From Candidatus Uhrbacteria bacterium (GTDB lineage Bacteria; Patescibacteriota; Patescibacteriia; UBA9934; GWF2-40-263), in the NCBI GenBank assembly GCA_903831335.1, contig CAIKXH010000003.1:1-5376 (forward strand): a stretch of 5,376 nucleotides of DNA. The letters run 5' to 3'. Shown piece after piece: positions 1 to 5,328 of the stretch. The notes under the pieces were generated by a model, which did not search any database, was not told where the DNA came from, and saw only the letters and a list, made by a program, of their open reading frames with translations. The position numbers and the translations under genes are program-made. The stretch's first letter is position 1; every line of letters starts with the position of its first letter.

Positions 1-1638
1 ATTACGGAGAGCTTCCATGCGTTTTCCAGTAGGATCAGACATGGCATCTGCAAGAAGTGACAATCTCTCTTCTTTTCCTTGTTTGTTCTGCGGATTCTTA
101 AATTTATCAGCCAGCATCTTATCTTTATTCTCAGCGGAAAGTCCCTTGTACTTACCTCCTGCGCTTGCAACCTTTGCTGCACGTGCTTCTGCAATCTTTT
201 GACTGCTTTCCATGGCTTTCATTTTGGCTTTTTCTGAAGCTGTAGAAGAGGCAATTACAGCCTGATTCTTTTTCTCTTGTCTATTTGCAATCACTGTGTC
301 CATTCCGGTTCCCTTATAAGCAGCACCGGCTCCAGCCTTAATTGCTCTTCCTCCAACACGTGCACCAGCGGCACCCGCTTTAATTCCGAGTCCAGCCGTT
401 CCTTTAGCCAGTTTCGTTGCCCCACCTTTCACAAATGCGGCCGGGTTTCCAATGCCAGGCATATTTGTACATGCACCTGAAGCAGCATCAAAACCAGCCC
501 ACAAAAGACCGATAGCAACCACGAAACTAATTAAATTTGATAACTGGAATAATTGTGTTGAAAAACCACCTGCTCCAGCACCAGAGGTTCCTGTCTCAAA
601 TTGAGCCGAAGATGCAATATCACCAGAACCAGCCACAACAAGGGCAAGCCACAAAAAGAACGTTAAGATAGGGCCAATAACAACTAAACACTTAAATTGT
701 TTCCACCAATCAGCGTATGCATTACTATCAATAATTCCTTTTGTTCCACCAATGAACCAAGCAAGAGGAGAAATCGTAATCAAAATCCATAACATGACAA
801 CTCTGTACACCAACAAAACAATCATCATGACCATGACGCACAAAACAATAAACATCATGAATACAGCTGCAACAGAAGAGGCAAAGTAATCAAATGCGGC
901 AAGTGTGGTTGTGTCATTTGTATTCATTGAATACACCTCCCCTATTCCGAGCATCTTCACAAAGTTTCCAGCCGCAATTTCACGAATCGCGTTCGCAAAC
1001 GTGAGCATGACCACTTGACCAAAGTCAATCATGAGTCCGCAAAGTGTACGAGAAAAATTGATCACGATCGCAAAAATCATGAGCTTGGTCATTTGTTGCT
1101 GCCATTTAAATTTTTCTACGCCAAAAATGGTTCCAAACGCAATCGCAATCAAAATGATCACGAAGAACATGTTCACGGTATCACGTAAAATTGCCCATCC
1201 AGCATCTACAACAGGGTTATTGGCAAAATTATTGTATGTCATGATTGGAACCAACATCTCCAAAATCATCACAACAAGTTTTGAGAGCAAAAGAGCAATC
1301 GCAACCGCCAATTCCCCCAACATCATGAGAATTTTATTTCCAATTGTTTGATTATCTTCTACAGGAGGTGCTGTTTCAGGTGCTGCTGCAGGAGCTCCAG
1401 CAGCTGGTTCGCCTGCGGGCGCCGCGGCAGGGGCTGCTGCGGGTGCGGGAGCCTTTGCCTTTTCTGCAGCTGCTGCATCTGCATTTTCCTTTTCACACTG
1501 TGCCTTCTGTTCCGCTGTAAGACCCGCTATTGTACAATCGGCTGCCGAAACAGGAGGAACATATAAAAAACCAACACTAAAAACAACAAAAAAAACAAAC
1601 ATGGCATGTGAAAATTTCACTCGTTTTAAAGACGCCAT
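1..1638 (-). CDS. TrbL/VirB6-like type IV secretion membrane protein (C-terminus cut by window edge)
   Basis: The frame is open for 546 codons from ATG at 1638 to the window edge with no stop, so the C-terminus is missing. A purine-rich AGGGG lies a few bases upstream of the ATG. Residues 1-32 form a Sec-type signal peptide: basic start, hydrophobic core at 12-27, then PPVSA before the likely cleavage. Residues 33-100 are an Ala/Pro/Glu-rich linker. Hydrophobic segments follow at about 103-133, 153-173, 183-215, 255-296, 316-336 and 367-386. Residues 400-546 are a Gly/Ala/Lys-rich, then charged, tail. The polytopic core, including NNFANNPVVDAGW (136-148) and INFSRTLCGLMIDFGQ (193-208), resembles the TrbL/VirB6 proteins of CPR bacteria, which form the inner-membrane channel of type IV secretion or conjugation systems. 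That family call is from memory of the family pattern, not a search. No VirB4-type ATPase or other partner is visible here. Alternative: an uncharacterised CPR membrane protein sharing only this fold. Confidence 0.82.
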   Translation of the reverse strand, partial: MASLKRVKFSHAMFVFFVVFSVGFLYVPPVSAADCTIAGLTAEQKAQCEKENADAAAAEKAKAPAPAAAPAAAPAGEPAAGAPAAAPETAPPVEDNQTIGNKILMMLGELAVAIALLLSKLVVMILEMLVPIMTYNNFANNPVVDAGWAILRDTVNMFFVIILIAIAFGTIFGVEKFKWQQQMTKLMIFAIVINFSRTLCGLMIDFGQVVMLTFANAIREIAAGNFVKMLGIGEVYSMNTNDTTTLAAFDYFASSVAAVFMMFIVLCVMVMMIVLLVYRVVMLWILITISPLAWFIGGTKGIIDSNAYADWWKQFKCLVVIGPILTFFLWLALVVAGSGDIASSAQFETGTSGAGAGGFSTQLFQLSNLISFVVAIGLLWAGFDAASGACTNMPGIGNPAAFVKGGATKLAKGTAGLGIKAGAAGARVGGRAIKAGAGAAYKGTGMDTVIANRQEKKNQAVIASSTASEKAKMKAMESSQKIAEARAAKVASAGGKYKGLSAENKDKMLADKFKNPQNKQGKEERLSLLADAMSDPTGKRMEALRN

Positions 1639-1703
1639 GCGTTCCCCTATCCACACTGTTATCTTGTTGATACGTGCAAGTAGATTGTGCATAATTCAAA
1701 ATA

Positions 1704-1712
1704 ATTATAACA
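1704..1712 (-). promoter_or_regulatory. Extended -10 promoter for the TrbL/VirB6-like gene
   Basis: The minus strand reads TGTTATAAT here: a perfect TATAAT hexamer (1709-1704) preceded by the TGn extension. No good -35 hexamer is present at 16-18 bp, as expected for an extended -10 promoter. The predicted start near 1697 would give a leader of about 60 nt before the ATG at 1638. Confidence 0.6.
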
Positions 1713-1723
1713 CAAGAACAATA

Positions 1724-1736
1724 GTGCTGGTAGCAC
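1724..1736. promoter_or_regulatory. 13-bp dyad at the -35 position of the membrane-protein promoter
   Basis: GTGCT-GGT-AGCAC is a perfect 5-bp inverted repeat with a 3-bp centre. It covers exactly where a -35 box would sit relative to the TATAAT at 1709-1704. It could be an operator, or a chance short dyad. No regulator is encoded in the window. Confidence 0.25.
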
Positions 1737-1768
1737 GTTGTGTGTAAAATTCATTGATCTTTTTTGTA

Positions 1769-1890
1769 TGTCATCCTGAGTGAGTTTCTATTTGTCATTC
1801 TGAGCAAAGCGAAGAATCTCGCGTTTCGATAAACGTGTTTCAAACACGAGATCCTTCGGCTAAACATGAAACGGTCGCTCAGGATGACAA
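1769..1890. repeat. Interspersed palindromic repeat (TGTCATTCTGAG type)
   Basis: The right end GCTCAGGATGACAA (1877-1890) pairs with TTGTCATTCTGAGC (1792-1805), 14 bp with one G.T. Its core CTCAGGATGACA also pairs perfectly with an extra left end, TGTCATCCTGAG (1769-1780), 24 bp further out. Inside, CGAAGAATCTCG (1810-1821) faces CGAGATCCTTCG (1847-1858) with one mismatch, and CGTGTTT-C-AAACACG (1834-1848) is an apical hairpin. From memory, sequences of this form are widespread non-coding repeats in many bacteria. No coding capacity. The right end abuts the A-tract of the next terminator. Confidence 0.8.
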
Positions 1891-1891
1891 G

Positions 1892-1920
1892 AAAAAAACT
1901 CCCGAGCGTGGCTCGGGAGT
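1892..1920 (-). terminator. Intrinsic terminator of the M23 lipoprotein gene
   Basis: The minus strand carries a perfect 10-bp GC-rich stem, ACTCCCGAGC / GCTCGGGAGT (1920-1898), with a 3-nt loop. A run of seven T (1898-1892), partly shared with the stem base, follows. It begins 8 nt after the TAG stop at 1929, a textbook Rho-independent terminator. Confidence 0.93.
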
Positions 1921-1928
1921 AAGAGAAG

Positions 1929-3221
1929 CTATTTCAGTTGTGCGTTTTTTGTGAATCCATTTCCGGAAGCTTTAAGCCCACCAGACGGATTCCAAGAAAC
2001 TTGAATCATCCACTCTTCCCAGTTGGTTCCGTTCTTTTGCAGTTCGCAAAATTTGGAACCTGTGGAACAGAAGAAACTGTTCTGCCACCAAGACCAATTC
2101 GACATCATGGAATTTGGTGGTTTGCCATCTGTTCCAGATGCGGAAATAAGCGTGAGTGATCCAGTACACGGACTCTGAAACTTTGAGAAATCAACTTTAT
2201 AATAGCCGTATTCAGAGTAAACACGGTCTGATTCTGTGAGATTGCCATCAAAACACCCACCAGTTCCAAACACATAGGCATCTTGCGATGACAAACTGGT
2301 GTTCGACCAACGAGAAGTGCTCATCATGAGCGTTTCTTGTTTACCATCGAGATTCACATCTTTTGTCCAAACATCATCAGATGATGTTTGGGAGGTTGTT
2401 GAAGATGGTGTGCTTGTCGGTGGTGGATTTTGATTTCCATTCGACGATGTATCTCGAGAATTGGGTTGTGGGACAGCCACAAACGGTAGTGCTGATGTGT
2501 AAACATGTCCGTTTGTTTTGTCGCCAAGCCCTTTTACTCCGCAAACAAGCGCCGAGCTATTGAGTGTAATGACTCCCGTCTTTGCGGTTTTATCAGACAG
2601 GCGGTATCGCACAGGAAGAGACGTTCCGAACTGCCCCATTTTGCGAGCATCCCCAGAATGCAATCCAATATGCACATGATCACCGCTGCAATAGCCCGTA
2701 CATCCTTCGTATCCAATGAACTGTCCGGCAACAACTTGCTGTCCATCGAAAACGGAAATCAGAGACATGTGTGCAATGATCACATACATCCCATTGCCAA
2801 TGTGAATCGACACGTGATTTCCGAAATTTTTCGATGCGTCTTCTTTGTGTACATACGCCGTACCTGAAACAGGTGCGAGCAAGGGTTCATTCACTGTGTT
2901 CGATGTATCGAAATCAATATCGTACATCGTTGCAGAGCTGTGATGACTCGTTCCGCCACTCACTCCTTGTGTACACAGACTTGCGTAGCCGCTTTCAAAC
3001 GGCATTTCAATAATTGGTGTGGTTCCACCTTCATCAAAGGAGAATTCATATTCTTCTTCGATCACAGGCTGGTCTTCAAATGCATCGTAAGGCTCATCTG
3101 TATCAAGCCAATCGTCAATGGGATCGGAATTCGTCGTGCACGCCACGAAGAAAAAGCCGAACATCGCAACAATCACTCCCCAACAAAACGCCCGAATCAC
3201 GAGATCAAATGCATCACGCAT
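1929..3221 (-). CDS. M23 (LytM-type) zinc metallopeptidase lipoprotein, likely peptidoglycan hydrolase
   Basis: The protein has 430 aa. The ATG at 3221 is chosen over an in-frame GTG at 3254 because AGGAG lies 8 nt upstream of the ATG and the GTG has no ribosome binding site. Residues 8-27 are a hydrophobic signal ending in FVAC; Cys28 would be lipidated. An Asp/Glu-rich stretch (33-65) follows. The M23 domain spans about 80-200. Zinc ligands are visible as H94 and D103 in HHSSATMYDIDF, with catalytic H151 in AHMS and H182/H184 in GDHVHIGLH. The usual GQ..V.GQ.IG...CTGYCSG run precedes the HxH. Family members cleave peptidoglycan cross-bridges outside the membrane. A Ser/Thr/Pro/Asn linker (251-283) leads to an unrecognised C-terminal domain (284-430). 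It opens with DVNLDGKQE, like a calcium-binding VCBS/FG-GAP or dockerin loop. Eight cysteines lie in the exported part, allowing disulfides. The gene is a single unit with its own terminator. The peptidase call is firm; the cellular role is not. Confidence 0.92.
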   Translation of the reverse strand: MRDAFDLVIRAFCWGVIVAMFGFFFVACTTNSDPIDDWLDTDEPYDAFEDQPVIEEEYEFSFDEGGTTPIIEMPFESGYASLCTQGVSGGTSHHSSATMYDIDFDTSNTVNEPLLAPVSGTAYVHKEDASKNFGNHVSIHIGNGMYVIIAHMSLISVFDGQQVVAGQFIGYEGCTGYCSGDHVHIGLHSGDARKMGQFGTSLPVRYRLSDKTAKTGVITLNSSALVCGVKGLGDKTNGHVYTSALPFVAVPQPNSRDTSSNGNQNPPPTSTPSSTTSQTSSDDVWTKDVNLDGKQETLMMSTSRWSNTSLSSQDAYVFGTGGCFDGNLTESDRVYSEYGYYKVDFSKFQSPCTGSLTLISASGTDGKPPNSMMSNWSWWQNSFFCSTGSKFCELQKNGTNWEEWMIQVSWNPSGGLKASGNGFTKNAQLK

Positions 3222-3229
3222 GACACGCT

Positions 3230-3234
3230 CTCCT
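3230..3234 (-). promoter_or_regulatory. Shine-Dalgarno that fixes the M23 gene start
   Basis: AGGAG on the minus strand, inside AAAGAGGAGA, lies 8 nt before the ATG at 3221. The upstream GTG candidate at 3254 is preceded by pyrimidine-rich sequence with no such motif. Confidence 0.85.
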
Positions 3235-3238
3235 CTTT

Positions 3239-3280
3239 GAGACCAAAGTCTCACCAGGAGGACGTTGACCCTGTGTCAAC
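3239..3280 (-). promoter_or_regulatory. Two small dyads in the M23 leader
   Basis: Two perfect short inverted repeats lie just upstream of the ribosome binding site. GAGAC-CAAA-GTCTC is at 3239-3252 and GTTGAC-CCTGT-GTCAAC is at 3264-3280. On the RNA, the nearer hairpin ends two bases from the AAAGAGGAG tract. It competes with an alternative CTTTG/CAAAG pairing that reaches into that tract. They could be an operator or a translation-control hairpin. No experiment or family match supports either. Confidence 0.3.
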
Positions 3281-3373
3281 ACCCTCGTTCGGCGCATGAG
3301 ATCTACACGCGCCTCCCGAGTACGTCGACAAACTTCTTTCTACGTATCTTCTTACTTTCTTGTGGCGAACCCT

Positions 3374-3401
3374 GTTATGAGCCGTGAGAAAATAAAGTCA
3401 G
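3374..3401 (-). promoter_or_regulatory. Candidate proximal promoter for the M23 gene
   Basis: The minus strand reads CTGACT (3401-3396), 16 bp, CATAAC (3379-3374). Each box has 4 of 6 consensus bases. A start near 3367 would give a leader of roughly 145 nt. Weak; a stronger candidate lies further upstream at 3543-3515. Confidence 0.25.
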
Positions 3402-3510
3402 GAAACACACAACACCCCACGTGGTCGGTGTGAAAAATGAGGCAACATCTTTCAGAAATTCTTCTCGATCGATGCAAGCAGCATGTTGTGTGTGTTTAAT
3501 CTTGACCTGA
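3398..3510 (-). ncRNA. Possible small structured RNA or structured 5' leader
   Basis: TCAGG-AAACACACAACA (3398-3414) is complementary to TGTTGTGTGTGTTT...CCTGA (3484-3510). This closes a helix of 10 bp (3405-3414 with 3484-3493), with a further 5-bp outer pairing (3398-3402 with 3506-3510). On the minus strand the outer arm coincides with the start site predicted from the promoter at 3543-3515. The inner part contains a perfect CCACGTGG (3417-3424) and a short ATGC/GCAT hairpin (about 3474-3484). The 3' arm is followed by a T-rich CTTTATTTTC but not a classic terminator. It may be a free sRNA or the long leader of the M23 gene. I recognise no RNA family. The low-complexity AC/GT arms could also pair by chance. 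Confidence 0.25.
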
Positions 3511-3514
3511 AATA

Positions 3515-3543
3515 ATTTCATCAAAAAAACATGTCTTTGTCAA
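3515..3543 (-). promoter_or_regulatory. Candidate sigma70-type promoter upstream of the M23 gene
   Basis: The minus strand has a perfect TTGACA (3543-3538), a 17-bp spacer and TGAAAT (3520-3515), 4 of 6 in the -10 box. The predicted start is near 3508, at the outer arm of the inverted repeat 3398-3510. It would give a leader of about 285 nt for the M23 gene, or drive a separate small RNA. Confidence 0.4.
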
Positions 3544-3590
3544 TCATATTTAAGCTAAATTTAGCAATAATATTTGATATGTTTTTTTGA
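3521..3590. repeat. 70-bp AT-rich imperfect palindrome
   Basis: The outer arms TCAAAAAAACAT (3521-3532) and ATGTTTTTTTGA (3579-3590) are a perfect 12-bp inverted repeat. Near the centre is a perfect 12-bp palindrome, GCTAAATTTAGC (3554-3565), with partly matching ATCATATT / AATATTTGAT sequence between. No ORF overlaps it. It overlaps the -35 side of the candidate promoter at 3543-3515. Function unknown. Confidence 0.6.
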
Positions 3591-3696
3591 CATGACAAAA
3601 TGAATCCGAAAGATCTTTGCGAAAATGAGTGTAAAAATTCATGAAGAAAAAAATACGTGTCTCAATGGGGATAACATTTTTTTGGGATGAAATTTC
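3591..3696. other. AT-rich intergenic stretch without a recognised gene
   Basis: This is the remainder of the 627-bp gap between the M23 gene and serS. It holds a 10-bp palindrome, AAAGATCTTT (3609-3618), and homopolymer A and T runs. I see no convincing reading frame, promoter or RNA gene here on either strand. Confidence 0.5.
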
Positions 3697-3793
3697 TTGT
3701 CATTGCGAGGAGGAGTCATCGACGACGCGGCAATCTTCGCGTTTCGGAAAGATTGCTTCGCCCCGATTGAAGCGTTGGGGCTCGCAATGACAA
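3697..3793. repeat. Interspersed palindromic repeat (TGTCATTGCGAG type)
   Basis: The terminal arms TTGTCATTGCGAG (3697-3709) and CTCGCAATGACAA (3781-3793) are a perfect 13-bp inverted repeat. GCAATCTT (3730-3737) and AAGATTGC (3749-3756) form an inner perfect 8-bp stem. It shares the near-apical 10-mer TCGCGTTTCG (3737-3746) with the repeat at 1769-1890 (1819-1828), and both have TTGTCAT/ATGACAA ends. The two look like related families. Sequences of this form are, from memory, common dispersed non-coding repeats in bacteria. It lies just downstream of the serS terminator. Confidence 0.8.
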
Positions 3794-3809
3794 AAAAGAA
3801 ATGAAACAA

Positions 3810-3834
3810 AAAACAGGAAACGAGTTCCTGTTTT
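3810..3834 (-). terminator. Intrinsic terminator of serS, probably bidirectional
   Basis: AAAACAGGAA (3810-3819) and TTCCTGTTTT (3825-3834) form a 10-bp stem with a 5-nt loop. It starts 14 nt after the serS stop codon. On the minus strand the stem is followed by TTTGTTTC; on the plus strand by GTCTTTTTG. It could therefore stop transcription from either side. Confidence 0.85.
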
Positions 3835-3848
3835 GTCTTTTTGATTCA

Positions 3849-5114
3849 TTATGCCTGCTTCATAATCCTCTCTTTCCCCACATACGCTTTCAAAACATCA
3901 GGCACAAGAATACTTCCGTCTTCTTGTTGATAGTTTTCCATAATCGCAATGAGTGTGCGACCAATCGCGAAAGCGGTTCCGTTCAGAGCGTGTGCAAGCG
4001 TATTTTTTCCTTCACGTTTTACACGAATGTTTAAACGACGTGTTTGGAAATCTGTGGTATTTGAAGTTGAATGTGTCTCGCGATACATCTTCTGTGACGG
4101 CATCCATGTCTCAATATCATATGTTCTCGCCGATGGCGCTCCAATATCGCCCGAGCAAAGTTTCAGTACGCGATGAGGCAACTTCAATCCTTGCATCAAT
4201 TGTTCTTCCATAGAAAGTAACAATTGATGTTCTTGATCTGATTCTTCTGCGGTGGTGAAACTAAACATTTCGATCTTATCGAACTGGTGCATGCGCAAAA
4301 TTCCACGAACATCACGCCCATAACTTCCGGCTTCACGACGATAGCATGGAGAAAATCCCATGTAGCGCAAAGGGAGTTTTGCTTCATCTAACATTTCATC
4401 CATGTGCATTGGGCCAATGGCTTGCTCTGAAGTTCCGATCAAAACCGCATCATCGTTTTTCAAGTGATACACTTCCTCTTCCCCACCATGATCAAGATAA
4501 CCCATTTTTGACATGGCAGATGTTGAAATAATATGTGGAGGTATCACAGGAACAAACTTGTTTTTCAACAAGATCGAAAAAGCATATTGCACCAAAGCAA
4601 ATTCCATCAAAACCAAATCCCCTTTCAAATACACAAATCGTGTCCCAGAAACTTTTGTGGCACGCTCAACATCAATCATGTCTAGTGATTCACCGAGCGT
4701 GAGGTGATCTTTTGGTTCGAATGAAAACGCTGTTGGTTCCATAAACAATCGAACCACTTCATTCGAAGTTTCATCTTTTCCAATTGGGACATCTTCACGC
4801 AAGAGGTTTGGGTATTTGTGCAATTCAGTCTCAAGGTCTGCTTCAACAACCGCAAGTTCTGCCTCATGACCTTTTGCCTCCTCTTTGAGCTTCTTTCCTT
4901 CTTCAATAAGCCCTGGGCGCTCCTCTGCGGACGCCTTTGGAATCAGCTCTGCGATTTGATTGGATCTGGTACGCAAGGTTTGTACGGAATCCACTAATAC
5001 CAGACGTCTTTCTGCCAATTGTGTTGCAACGGCAATATCAATCGTTTTTCCACGATTTTCGTTATTTTTCTGAACAATTTCTGGTTGCTCTAAGATAAAT
5101 TTGATATCGATCAT
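3849..5114 (-). CDS. serS: Seryl-tRNA synthetase (class II)
   Basis: The enzyme charges tRNA-Ser with serine using ATP, in the cytoplasm. The 421-aa length is usual for bacterial SerRS. The start at ATG 5114 gives the typical opening MIDIKFILEQPE. An in-frame TTG at 5171 would add 19 low-complexity residues and is rejected. Residues about 25-100 are the helical coiled-coil arm that grips the long variable arm of tRNA-Ser. The catalytic core follows: motif 1 around PVIPPHIISTSAM (189-201), the TSEQ serine-pocket motif (228-231), motif 2 as CYRREAGSYGRDVRG (257-271) running into HQFDKIEMF, and motif 3 as NGTAFAIGRTLIAIMENYQQ (378-397), with its Arg at 386. All key class II residues appear intact. 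The gene ends in TAA followed by its own terminator. No Shine-Dalgarno is visible before the ATG. There is no sign of truncation or frameshift. Confidence 0.97.
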   Translation of the reverse strand: MIDIKFILEQPEIVQKNNENRGKTIDIAVATQLAERRLVLVDSVQTLRTRSNQIAELIPKASAEERPGLIEEGKKLKEEAKGHEAELAVVEADLETELHKYPNLLREDVPIGKDETSNEVVRLFMEPTAFSFEPKDHLTLGESLDMIDVERATKVSGTRFVYLKGDLVLMEFALVQYAFSILLKNKFVPVIPPHIISTSAMSKMGYLDHGGEEEVYHLKNDDAVLIGTSEQAIGPMHMDEMLDEAKLPLRYMGFSPCYRREAGSYGRDVRGILRMHQFDKIEMFSFTTAEESDQEHQLLLSMEEQLMQGLKLPHRVLKLCSGDIGAPSARTYDIETWMPSQKMYRETHSTSNTTDFQTRRLNIRVKREGKNTLAHALNGTAFAIGRTLIAIMENYQQEDGSILVPDVLKAYVGKERIMKQA

Positions 5115-5118
5115 ATAG

Positions 5119-5154
5119 AGAGTAGTAAAGCAGAAAAGTAGTAGAGTAGTAAAG
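5119..5154. repeat. 24-bp-spaced direct repeat in the serS leader
   Basis: AGAGTAGTAAAG occurs at 5119-5130 and 5143-5154, with the related AAAGTAGTAGAG in between. On the serS-sense strand this is CTTTACTACTCT within an almost purely pyrimidine leader. The first copy ends 4 nt before the start codon, where a Shine-Dalgarno would be expected. Confidence 0.7.
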
Positions 5155-5187
5155 GGGGAAAAGGGGGACAAAAAGAAAAATTGTGTA

Positions 5188-5215
5188 AATATCAGGTCCG
5201 ATTATCTCTTGACAA
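5188..5215 (-). promoter_or_regulatory. Candidate serS promoter
   Basis: The minus strand reads TTGTCA (5215-5210, 5 of 6), a 16-bp spacer and GATATT (5193-5188, 4 of 6). The predicted start near 5181 would give a pyrimidine-rich leader of about 67 nt. Its -35 overlaps the -35 of the divergent plus-strand promoter at 5209-5237. Confidence 0.4.
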
Positions 5216-5237
5216 TTCAATTTTTTTCTGATTAAAT
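5209..5237 (+). promoter_or_regulatory. Promoter reading into the structured element at the right end
   Basis: Perfect TTGACA (5209-5214), 17-bp spacer, then TTAAAT (5232-5237, 4 of 6). The expected start, 7-8 nt downstream, falls at G5245, the first base of the inverted-repeat arm of the structured element. This coincidence supports a plus-strand transcript. Confidence 0.5.
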
Positions 5238-5239
5238 AA

Positions 5240-5293
5240 ATGCAGGCTAAGGTTTTATACCTTCACGCTGGTGTTAATAAAAGAACTCCCTGA
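5240..5293 (+). CDS. Possible 17-codon leader peptide
   Basis: ATG at 5240 opens a short frame encoding MQAKVLYLHAGVNKRTP and stops at a TGA at the top of the left stem of the hairpin at 5276-5318. A short reading frame ending inside a terminator-like hairpin is the layout of attenuators. There is no Shine-Dalgarno, the peptide has no run of one amino acid, and the ATG precedes the predicted start site. Chance occurrence is quite likely. Confidence 0.15.
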   Translation: MQAKVLYLHAGVNKRTP

Positions 5294-5320
5294 ATTTATT
5301 CTAGGGAGTTCTTTTATTTT
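5276..5320. terminator. Bidirectional terminator-like hairpin
   Basis: AATAAAAGAACTCCCT (5276-5291) and AGGGAGTTCTTTTATT (5303-5318) form a perfect 16-bp stem with an 11-nt loop, followed by TT on the plus strand. A-tracts and T-tracts flank the GC core on both sides, so it can act in either direction. It begins 10 nt after the minus-strand stop at 5329. Its left base overlaps the GGTGTTAA pseudoknot arm, so the two pairings would partly compete. Confidence 0.75.
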
Positions 5321-5328
5321 ACCCCGGG

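Noticed and set aside
1348..1566. Plus-strand frame of 72 codons rich in Cys and Ser
   Set aside because: It is the antisense of the Ala/Pro-rich linker of the membrane protein; GC-rich alanine codons read backwards as Cys, Ser and Arg.
1769..1890. CRISPR array or insertion sequence
   Set aside because: There are no regularly spaced identical repeats and no transposase frame; the structure is a single folded palindromic repeat.
2505..2867. Plus-strand 120-codon frame
   Set aside because: It lies wholly inside the M23 peptidase gene on the opposite strand, whose catalytic motifs are intact; no start signal or family features.
3222..3254. Upstream GTG start extending the M23 lipoprotein by 11 residues
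   Set aside because: No ribosome binding site precedes the GTG, while AGGAG sits 8 nt before the ATG at 3221. The extension would also put charged residues ahead of a normal signal peptide.
3587..3615. Plus-strand TTGACA at 3587-3592 as a promoter
   Set aside because: No acceptable -10 hexamer occurs at 16-18 bp downstream, and no gene or structured RNA follows on that strand.
5115..5171. Upstream TTG start adding 19 residues to serS
   Set aside because: The extra residues are translated from a pyrimidine-repeat leader, and the ATG at 5114 gives the standard SerRS N-terminus and length.
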